A stretch of DNA of 21,348 bases from Candidatus Peregrinibacteria bacterium (GTDB taxonomy: Bacteria > Patescibacteriota > Gracilibacteria > UBA1369 > PNNO01). Numbering within the stretch: position 1 is the stretch's first letter; each line of letters opens with the position of its first letter. The translations under genes and the position numbers were made by a program. The notes under the pieces were generated by a model. It was not told the origin of the DNA. It did not search any database and saw only the letters and a program-made list of their open reading frames with translations. Positions 1-5,414 of this stretch are shown one piece after another. The stretch is from NCBI GenBank assembly GCA_030595015.1, contig JAUVDZ010000006.1, positions 1 through 21,348 of the forward strand. The letters are read 5' to 3'.

Positions 1-512
1 ACCATTGCAAGGAGCTTTTTCATAACATCATTAAAGGTTTCGCCTTTTTCTTTTAGTTTTCGAAGTTCCAATTCAACCTCTGATTCAACCTGAAAACTTA
101 GAGTTTTAAAATCCCTCCCGGGAGGGATTTCCATTTTTGGAGCTTTTTGTTCACGTGCATATAATTCAAGAGCTGGTTTGCTCATTGTTTGCACCTTTTT
201 AGCTAATTCATTTTGATTTTCTTTTGTTGCCATTGTTGCGATTGCCCTCATTCTATGGACTCCAACTTCCGGCAATATTTCTTTAAGTGCCGGTTTATCT
301 TCAATATGTTTTTGAATCTGAAACACACATTCAACAGTTTTCCTTCCAACTCCTCCGACTTTTGCGGCATATTCGTAAATTGATTGAAATTTATGTTTTT
401 TATGAAGTCCGCGTTTCGCAATTTCAGGAAGTAGGGCAACAAATTTTTTGGTCCATGCCCTGGCATTTTTTCCATATGATAATCCAAGATTCCATAGTTT
501 TCTATCACCCAT
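1..512 (-). CDS. Putative HNH endonuclease, N-terminal part (cut by left edge)
   Basis: An open frame runs from an ATG at 512 leftwards off the window, giving about 170 residues with no stop. It starts MGDRKLWNLGLSYGKNARAW. The first ~60 residues contain a helical segment (KFQSIYEYAAKVGGVGRKTV). A second helical block follows (GVHRMRAIATMATKENQNEL, then MSKPALELYAREQK), then a segment that looks like a beta strand plus two helices (TLSFQVESEVELELRKLKEK). From memory, this order is typical of the N-terminal region of CPR and Bdellovibrio-type HNH endonucleases, whose Cys/His HNH nuclease domain would lie beyond the edge; it is not visible here. The reading frame is supported by protein-like composition across the whole stretch. 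A 22-bp perfect palindrome sits inside it at 109-130. The CDS is fairly sure; the HNH assignment is inference. Confidence 0.65.
   Translation of the reverse strand, partial: MGDRKLWNLGLSYGKNARAWTKKFVALLPEIAKRGLHKKHKFQSIYEYAAKVGGVGRKTVECVFQIQKHIEDKPALKEILPEVGVHRMRAIATMATKENQNELAKKVQTMSKPALELYAREQKAPKMEIPPGRDFKTLSFQVESEVELELRKLKEKGETFNDVMKKLLAM
109..130. repeat. 22-bp perfect palindrome inside a coding region
   Basis: Left arm AAATCCCTCCC (109-119) and right arm GGGAGGGATTT (120-130) are exact reverse complements with no spacer. The core is G+C rich in an otherwise A+T-rich gene. It encodes part of EIPPGRDF in the linker between two predicted segments of the partial HNH-like protein. Confidence 0.9.
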
Positions 513-536
513 ATTTTGATTGGTTAAGGACCTAAA

Positions 537-545
537 ATGATACCA
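537..545 (-). promoter_or_regulatory. Possible extended -10 promoter for the HNH-like gene
   Basis: On the minus strand TGG-TATCAT forms an extended -10, with TTGTTT 17 bp upstream. Transcription would start about 20 nt before the ATG at 512. No Shine-Dalgarno sequence is evident near the start. This is a weak call from sequence match only. Confidence 0.3.
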
Positions 546-819
546 AAAAATCTCAATCAAAACAAGATTAAATGGCTTAAGTAAGCGACTATACAACATT
601 TTGCAACAGCTGCGAACGAGTCCGAATTTAACATCGCGCCCTCGTCCACAAAACAGCCATCTCTGAAAAAAATATCGAAAAAATAAAACTAAGTTCATCA
701 ACTTGCGCAAAAATCCATCAAACTCCAAACCACGAACCAATTTCAATTTTACCAATTCACGTCAAGTCGAAAAATTCACACAAATCGCAAATCTCAAAAT
801 CACCAATTCCACCACGACA
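546..819. other. Intergenic region without recognisable feature
   Basis: About 270 bp separate the divergent HNH-like and IMPase-family genes. An open plus frame from 703 reaches the IMPase start, but its 44 residues are low in complexity and do not resemble the family. I see no tRNA, repeat array or clear terminator here. Confidence 0.5.
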
Positions 820-828
820 TGCTATAAT
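820..828 (+). promoter_or_regulatory. Extended -10 promoter, apparently giving a leaderless mRNA
   Basis: TGC-TATAAT is a perfect -10 hexamer (823-828) with the TGn extension. The ATG of the IMPase-family gene is at 835, exactly where a transcript would begin 7 nt downstream of the -10. The -35 region is poor, as is common for extended -10 promoters. No Shine-Dalgarno fits between the -10 and the ATG. Confidence 0.55.
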
Positions 829-834
829 CTCTCT

Positions 835-1599
835 ATGAACTACACAGAATTTGCAGTACAAACAGCTCAGGAATGCGGAGAAATCCTCATGAAATTTTAC
901 AACAAACCTGATCTCAAATTTGAACGAAAAGGATACAATGATCCTGCAACAGAAGCTGATTTAGCATCTGAAAAACACGCAATCGCAAAAATTCGCGAGA
1001 CCTTTCCCGACCATGCAATTTTGGCTGAAGAATCAGGGAAATCGGACAAAAAATCTGATTATGTTTGGATAATCGACCCACTCGATGGCACTTCAAATTT
1101 CAAACACTCATTACCAATTTTTTGTGTATCAAACGGACTCGAATAAAAAGGTGAGATAATCGCCGGCGCAGTTTATAATCCTCGAATCGATGAAATGTTT
1201 TCTGCTGAAAAAAGCAAAGGTGCATATCTAAATGGCAAACCAATAAAAGTTTCTGATCGCGAAACAAAAGAGTTCAGCGCGGTTGCAACTGGGTTTGCTC
1301 CAAAACCTGAAATTATTGAAGAAAATCTGCCAAACTTCAACAAATTTATGAAAGAAGGCTTTTTGATTAGACGAATGGGAGCAGCAGCAATCGATCTTTG
1401 CTACACAGCATGCGGTCGCTTTGATGGATTCTGGGAAATCGGCTTAAGCCCATGGGATATAGCTGCCGGCAGCCTGATAGTAAAAGAAGCAGGAGGAAAA
1501 GTTACACAAATGAATGGCGAAAAACTAACCATGAAATCACCGACAATCCTTGCCACTAATGGCAAGCTCCATGAAAAAATGATGAAAAACCTCAACTAA
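835..1599 (+). pseudogene. Inositol-monophosphatase-family phosphatase interrupted by one in-frame stop
   Basis: Reading from the ATG at 835 through the TAA at 1144-1146 gives one continuous 254-codon frame of normal IMPase/SuhB/CysQ-family length. Family metal-site motifs flank the stop: AEES (E65/E66), WIIDPLDGTSNF (D81, D84) before it, and WDIAAG (D208) near the end. The stop is codon 104, within SNGLE-stop-KGEIIAGAVYNPR, where relatives have a sense residue. A single base change (TAT or another sense codon to TAA) explains it. These enzymes are Mg2+-dependent and hydrolyse inositol phosphate, sugar phosphates or 3'-phosphoadenosine phosphate; the substrate cannot be read here. I chose 835 because the first family-like residues and the promoter fit it. 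The 3' end overlaps rpe by 4 nt tail-to-tail. It may be a true pseudogene, a strain variant or a consensus error. Confidence 0.85.
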
Positions 1600-2249
1600 G
1601 CACCATCATAACCTTCACCCTGAACACCTCGAAGTAAATCAATTGCTTCTCTTCGATCATCAGATTTAAAAATATACGAACCTGCAATCAAAACATTCGC
1701 ACCTGCTTCTTCGCATAATCTAGCTGTTTTATCGTTAACGCCCCCATCAACTGCAATATCTAATTCAGGAGCATGCTCACGTAGCCATTTAATTTTATCA
1801 ACAGCGCCAGAAATAAATCCCTGACCTCCAAATCCAGGTTCAACACTCATAATCAAAACCCAATCCAACTCATCTAAATATTCTTCTAAAACCTCAACTT
1901 CAGTACCTGGTTTAATTGAAACTCCGGCACGCATTCCAAGATCCTTTATCTTTGCGAGTAAGCCATGTAAATCATCAGTGGCTTCAAAATGAACAGTCAA
2001 AATGTCTGCTCCAGCCTTAGCAAAATCATCAATATAATTTTCTGGATTCTCAATCATCAAATGAACATCAAGTGGAAGCTTCGAATCAATGTCCTTCATA
2101 ACTGGCGCACCAAAACTAAGATTCGGCACAAAATGGCCATCCATCACATCTACATGAATATAATCCGAGTGCTCTTCGATTGTTTTGATATCTTCATTAA
2201 GCCGACCAAAATCAGCTGAAAGAATTGAAGGAGAAATTTTAATTTTCAT
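1596..2249 (-). CDS. rpe: Ribulose-phosphate 3-epimerase
   Basis: This 217-residue TIM-barrel enzyme interconverts D-ribulose 5-phosphate and D-xylulose 5-phosphate in the non-oxidative pentose phosphate pathway. Diagnostic segments are all present: ISPSILSADFG at the N-terminus, IHVDVMDGHFVPN and DVHLMIENP (metal ligands and catalytic aspartate), SVEPGFGGQGF, and VDGGVN followed by GANVLIAGSYIF (phosphate binding). Length is normal. It is the last gene of prs-rpiB-rpe; only 3 nt separate it from rpiB. No Shine-Dalgarno is seen, so translational coupling is likely. Its TAG stop overlaps the TAA stop of the convergent IMPase-family gene (1596-1599). Confidence 0.96.
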   Translation of the reverse strand: MKIKISPSILSADFGRLNEDIKTIEEHSDYIHVDVMDGHFVPNLSFGAPVMKDIDSKLPLDVHLMIENPENYIDDFAKAGADILTVHFEATDDLHGLLAKIKDLGMRAGVSIKPGTEVEVLEEYLDELDWVLIMSVEPGFGGQGFISGAVDKIKWLREHAPELDIAVDGGVNDKTARLCEEAGANVLIAGSYIFKSDDRREAIDLLRGVQGEGYDGA

Positions 2250-2252
2250 TTT

Positions 2253-2693
2253 TTAAATTTTATTATCAAACATTTCAATACGCTTTTTGTGCCTTTCTTC
2301 AGGGCTAACCGGCGTATCCATGAATTTATCTACAATCTCTAAAGCAAGAGCTTCATCAGTTGTTCTTTCGCCCATACAAAGTGCATTTGCATGATTATGT
2401 TCACGTGCTTTTTTAGCTAATTCAACAGTATTGCAAAGCGCAGCACGCACACCTTTGTGACGATTCATTGCCATTGCTGATCCCTGCCCTGTTCCACAAA
2501 TCATAATTCCCATAGCTTTAGGATATTCCTGAACTTTTTCTGCAACTTCACGGGCAATTACAGAATAATCAACTGACTCTTCACCGTTAAATGAACCTAA
2601 ATCTGTAAGTTTGTGTCCTTTCTCCTCGAGATGCTTTTTCACAGCTTGTTTAAGCTTATATCCAGCATGATCTGATCCGATGTATAAATCCAT
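2253..2693 (-). CDS. rpiB: Ribose-5-phosphate isomerase B
   Basis: A 146-residue RpiB/LacAB-family isomerase that converts ribulose 5-phosphate to ribose 5-phosphate. The start YIGSDHAGYKLK carries the family substrate-binding Asp-His. ICGTGQGSAMAMNRHKGVRA holds the catalytic Cys and the anion-hole glycine loop, and EHNHANALCMG holds the second conserved His and Asn. Length is typical. It sits between prs (12 nt upstream) and rpe (3 nt downstream), the right place to channel ribose 5-phosphate to PRPP synthesis. LacAB-like sugar isomerases share this fold, but the neighbours favour RpiB. Confidence 0.95.
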   Translation of the reverse strand: MDLYIGSDHAGYKLKQAVKKHLEEKGHKLTDLGSFNGEESVDYSVIAREVAEKVQEYPKAMGIMICGTGQGSAMAMNRHKGVRAALCNTVELAKKAREHNHANALCMGERTTDEALALEIVDKFMDTPVSPEERHKKRIEMFDNKI

Positions 2694-2705
2694 ATTAATA
2701 AATTG

Positions 2706-3653
2706 TTAACTTTTAAATACTGACGTTACTGATTTCGCTTCATGAACATTTTTGATTATCTTTGCCAATAACGGAGCAACTGATAATACTTTTAATCCTT
2801 TAAAATGTTTTCGCTTTGGAACAGGAATTGAATTAGTCACAACCACTTCTTTAAATCCTGCTTTTTTCAATCTTTCTGTAGCAGGATCAGAGAAAACAGC
2901 ATGAGTTGCAGCTAAATAAATATCTTTGTTAGCGCCTCCGGCACGTAATGCTTTTACTGCATTTACTACAGATCCTCCAGTATCAATCATATCATCAAAA
3001 ATAATACAAGTTCGTCCTTCAACATCTCCAACTAAGTGCAATAATTCTGATTTATTAGCGCTTGGTCTAGATTTGTGGATGATTGCCAATTCTGCTCCTA
3101 ATGCATCTGCAAACTTTTTAGCGTCTTTTGCACCACCTGCATCTGGCGATACAACTGTGATATTTTTTAATTTTTTCTTTTTAAAATAATCTGCAAAAAA
3201 CTTTTTTGTATAAAGATTATCAACCGGAAAGTCGAAGAATCCCTGCTCCTGGTCTGAATGCAGTACCATTGTTACTAAATGGTCAGCTCCTGCAGTTGAA
3301 ATTAAATCAGCTACAAGTTTTGCTGTAATTGGTTCTCGTGGAGATGCTACTCTATCCTGTCGGGCATAAGGATAATGCGGCATTATAACGTGAATTTTGT
3401 TAGCAAAAGATCTTTTAAATGCATCGAGCATCACAAAGAGCTCCATGAGATCTTCATTCACATTTTCAGTTCCTGTTTGAACCAGATAAACGTCTGATCC
3501 CCTAACAGTACAACCGGGTTTTGCATAAATTTCTCCGCAAGCAAATCGCGAAATTTGCATATCGCAAAGCTCCACTTTTAAATTCTTGGCTATTTCAGTA
3601 GCCAGTTCAGGATGTGAAGTTCCTGAGAATAATCGTAATGGGTGATTTGACAT
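2706..3653 (-). CDS. prs: Ribose-phosphate pyrophosphokinase (PRPP synthetase)
   Basis: A 315-residue enzyme that makes 5-phosphoribosyl 1-diphosphate from ribose 5-phosphate and ATP, feeding purine, pyrimidine, NAD, His and Trp synthesis. Visible motifs are the ATP-site stretch HYPYARQDRVASPREPITAK, the metal and flexible-loop region VLHSDQEQGFFDFPVDN, SPDAGGAKDAKKFA, and the PRPP-binding signature CIIFDDMIDTGGS. Length matches class I Prs. It is the first gene of the prs-rpiB-rpe operon. A minus-strand TATAAT lies at 3680-3685, and an AAAGG-like ribosome site precedes the ATG. It diverges from the small gene at 3757. Confidence 0.96.
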   Translation of the reverse strand: MSNHPLRLFSGTSHPELATEIAKNLKVELCDMQISRFACGEIYAKPGCTVRGSDVYLVQTGTENVNEDLMELFVMLDAFKRSFANKIHVIMPHYPYARQDRVASPREPITAKLVADLISTAGADHLVTMVLHSDQEQGFFDFPVDNLYTKKFFADYFKKKKLKNITVVSPDAGGAKDAKKFADALGAELAIIHKSRPSANKSELLHLVGDVEGRTCIIFDDMIDTGGSVVNAVKALRAGGANKDIYLAATHAVFSDPATERLKKAGFKEVVVTNSIPVPKRKHFKGLKVLSVAPLLAKIIKNVHEAKSVTSVFKS

Positions 3654-3679
3654 AGTAAGCCTTTTTTAATTGTGTCTTC

Positions 3680-3685
3680 ATTATA
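3680..3685 (-). promoter_or_regulatory. -10 element for prs-rpiB-rpe
   Basis: The minus strand reads CCC-TATAAT-G, a perfect -10, about 27 nt upstream of the prs ATG. The -35 at 17 bp spacing (TTACGC) is poor. The predicted leader is about 20 nt and contains AAAAAAGG before the ATG. It lies next to the divergent plus-strand promoter at 3690-3719. Confidence 0.5.
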
Positions 3686-3689
3686 GGGA

Positions 3690-3719
3690 TTGACTTGAGT
3701 TAGCGTAATTGATTATAAT
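3690..3719 (+). promoter_or_regulatory. Sigma-70-type promoter for the 105-residue gene
   Basis: TTGACT (3690-3695), an 18-bp spacer and TATAAT (3714-3719) make a near-consensus promoter. The start site would be about 3726, leaving a ~30-nt leader with AAAGGTG (3745-3751) before the ATG at 3757. This promoter rules out the upstream TTG and ATG codons at 3709 and 3718 as starts. Confidence 0.65.
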
Positions 3720-3756
3720 GAAATTGCTGTTGACAAATCCTTGCAAAGGTGTCAAG

Positions 3757-4074
3757 ATGAAGATCCCTTTTTACTTAATCAAACCAAATATGGAGAATGT
3801 AAGCCAAAAAACACCAGAAGAAATACTCAGTACTTTAATAATCGACAAATTTGAAACTGGAATGACTCTACAAAGTCACCACACAGGTGCATACTTTGAA
3901 GTTATAGCTGTAACCGACGACAATATCAAAATGAAAGTCATAAATGAAAATGATGCTCCGGAATATATAACATTAGAGGTTGATGTTGCCAGACAACTGC
4001 TTAAAGAAGTTGATTTAACGATTGATAAAATCTCAGATGCAACTCAGGACAACACAAAATGCACTTTAAATTAA
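3757..4074 (+). CDS. Small hypothetical protein, 105 residues
   Basis: I do not recognise the family. The ATG at 3757 is preceded by a good Shine-Dalgarno (AAAGGTG, 6 nt away) and follows a near-consensus promoter, so the start is well supported. The protein MKIPFYLIKPNMENVSQKTP begins with a helix-like segment. A likely small beta domain follows at residues ~35-75 (GMTLQSHHTGAYFEVIAVTD, then KMKVINENDAPEYITLEVDV), and the tail is acidic. There is no signal peptide or membrane segment, so it is probably cytosolic. It diverges from prs and converges on the transketolase C half, overlapping its stop by 4 nt. No function can be assigned. Confidence 0.75.
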   Translation: MKIPFYLIKPNMENVSQKTPEEILSTLIIDKFETGMTLQSHHTGAYFEVIAVTDDNIKMKVINENDAPEYITLEVDVARQLLKEVDLTIDKISDATQDNTKCTLN

Positions 4075-5024
4075 TGTTTCTCCTTCCACCAATCTAAAAC
4101 TTTAGAATATACGCCTTCAACATCGAGGGCGTATTTTTTATATAATTCCTGAGGTTGGCCTGTTTCTCCAAAACTTTTCATTCCAATTTTATGAACACGA
4201 ACCGGGAATTGTTCTGAAGTAACCTCTGCAACAGCACTTCCAAGTCCTCCCCAAATAACATGATCTTCTAAAGTTACCATCATTCGGGTCTTTTTTGCAC
4301 AATCAGTTACCAATTTTTCATCAATTGGCTTAATCGTTGGCATATTCACAACCATCGCTCTTAGACCACTGTCTTTTTCAAGCCGTTTTGAAACATCAAG
4401 TGCAACATGAACCATAGTTCCTGTCGCCATTAAACAAATATCCTCACCAAACGTCAAAATATCACCATATCCAATTCTAAATTGATGATCCTGATTATAA
4501 ATAACCGGCATATCCAACTGACTTAAACGAATATATGTCGGACTAAAATCCTTCAGGCATTCATCAACCGCATAATACGCCTCAACCGCATCAGCAGGGC
4601 AGATTACCTTCATATTAGGAATCGCGCGCATAATTGCAATATCTTCAAGAGCCTGAAACAAAGGACCATCAGTTCCTGCAACCAATCCCGCACCAGTTCC
4701 AACCAATTTCACATTTAAATTAGGATAACAAATACTGTTTCGAATTTGCTCCCAAGGCCTACCAGTAACAAAAATTCCCTTACTAAAAGTAAAAGGGATC
4801 TTCCCACGATGTGCCATTCCTGCTGCAGTTGTAACCATATTCACATCTGCATTTCCAAAGTTAAAATGCCTGTCAGGATAATTCTTCTCAAACCGATCAG
4901 AACCTGAAAATTGAATCGAATCCGCATCTAAAACAACAACTTTTTTATTTTGACCACCATATTTAATCAAACCTTCAATAAACGCCTTTGCTGTAGAAAC
5001 ATCTTGTCCTTGAGAATAATGCAT
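4071..5024 (-). CDS. Transketolase C-terminal subunit, with altered active-site motifs
   Basis: A 317-residue Pyr-plus-C-terminal half of a split transketolase (ThDP enzyme moving two-carbon units between sugar phosphates). Family landmarks are clear: YPDRHFNFGNADVNMVTTAAG, GRPWEQIRNSICYPNLNVKL, LEDIAIMRAIPNMKVICPAD, TYIRLSQLD and VTLEDHVIWGGLGSAV. Key positions differ from the usual pattern. The catalytic Glu of GIAEQN is Asp (D60 in FGNADVN), the His of DGxxHQ is Phe (F123 in DGPLFQ), and the ATHAG-type His is Gly (GTGAG). The start is ATG 5024; an ATG at 5093 is in frame but would translate the 18-bp repeat array (TFSHKPTFSHKP). The N-terminal half is at 12708-13547, about 7.7 kb away. It has its own promoter (5084-5112) and a palindrome at the predicted start of transcription. 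Confidence 0.88.
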   Translation of the reverse strand: MHYSQGQDVSTAKAFIEGLIKYGGQNKKVVVLDADSIQFSGSDRFEKNYPDRHFNFGNADVNMVTTAAGMAHRGKIPFTFSKGIFVTGRPWEQIRNSICYPNLNVKLVGTGAGLVAGTDGPLFQALEDIAIMRAIPNMKVICPADAVEAYYAVDECLKDFSPTYIRLSQLDMPVIYNQDHQFRIGYGDILTFGEDICLMATGTMVHVALDVSKRLEKDSGLRAMVVNMPTIKPIDEKLVTDCAKKTRMMVTLEDHVIWGGLGSAVAEVTSEQFPVRVHKIGMKSFGETGQPQELYKKYALDVEGVYSKVLDWWKEKH

Positions 5025-5033
5025 GATTAGTGG

Positions 5034-5079
5034 TTTGTGAGAGAAAGTGGGTTTGTGAGAGAAAGTAACTTTCTCTCGA
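5034..5079. repeat. 18-bp tandem repeat array A (hairpin family)
   Basis: Units with exact 18-bp period: TTT-GTGAGAG-AAAGT-GGG, TTT-GTGAGAG-AAAGT-AAC, then TTT-CTCTCGA. The 7-mers start at 5037, 5055 and 5073. Between units 2 and 3, GAGAGAAAGT (5057-5066) and ACTTTCTCTC (5068-5077) form a perfect inverted repeat. The array ends 9 nt upstream of the transketolase C-half ATG and starts at its predicted transcription start. It shares its core with arrays at 11181 and 17518. Confidence 0.85.
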
Positions 5080-5083
5080 TACT

Positions 5084-5112
5084 TAATTATCACTTTTCGC
5101 CACTAATATCAA
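5084..5112 (-). promoter_or_regulatory. Promoter of the transketolase C half
   Basis: Minus strand: TTGATA (5107-5112), 17-bp spacer, then extended -10 TGA-TAATTA (hexamer 5084-5089). The predicted start site, about 5077, is the first base of the 21-bp palindrome 5057-5077. That places the palindrome at roughly +1 to +21, where it could act as an operator or a 5' RNA hairpin. The -35 overlaps the TGA stop of the upstream two-TM gene. Confidence 0.5.
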
Positions 5113-5414
5113 GAATTTTTAACTTTTACTTTGCACATTTTGCGTATATACAAAAGTGTAAACACTAGCAATAGAGCCGCAAAACCAATGAACGAATAAT
5201 ACATGTAGGCTGAAGGATCGACTGCCAAACCTTCATTGAATACATTTGTTTTTGTCCCTGATAAACCTATAACTTCAGCAGTTAATTCATCTGATGAAAT
5301 TTGAATAACCTGCGAAAATCCATTAATGCCAATGATCATTGATGCTGCAAATGCAAAGATTGTAATGAATCCGTGCTTAAGCATATAGCAAATTTTACAT
5401 GACGTCTTTTTCAT
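5109..5414 (-). CDS. Small membrane protein with two predicted TM segments
   Basis: No family recognised. With the ATG at 5414 the protein has 101 residues and starts MKKTSCKICYMLKHGF. The first hydrophobic segment is at residues ~16-33 (ITIFAFAASMIIGINGF). An extracytoplasmic-looking stretch of ~35 residues follows, then a second TM at ~72-91 (YYSFIGFAALLLVFTLLYI) and a basic tail. It overlaps the end of the giant surface-protein gene by 20 nt, so translation is probably coupled. An alternative ATG at 5384 would abolish the overlap and drop the CxxC-containing start. A role with the surface protein (assembly, anchoring) is only a positional guess. Confidence 0.7.
   Translation of the reverse strand: MKKTSCKICYMLKHGFITIFAFAASMIIGINGFSQVIQISSDELTAEVIGLSGTKTNVFNEGLAVDPSAYMYYSFIGFAALLLVFTLLYIRKMCKVKVKNS

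Noticed and set aside
703..834. N-terminal extension of the IMPase gene to an ATG at 703
   Set aside because: The 44 extra residues are low complexity and lie upstream of and across the -10 promoter; the family begins at the 835 ATG.
1144..1146. Alternative genetic code as cause of the in-frame stop
   Set aside because: Gracilibacteria-type recoding affects TGA; this codon is TAA, and TAA and TGA both end other genes here.
5025..5093. Longer transketolase C half starting at 5093
   Set aside because: It would translate the repeat array and starts upstream of the predicted transcription start; homologous sequence begins after 5024.
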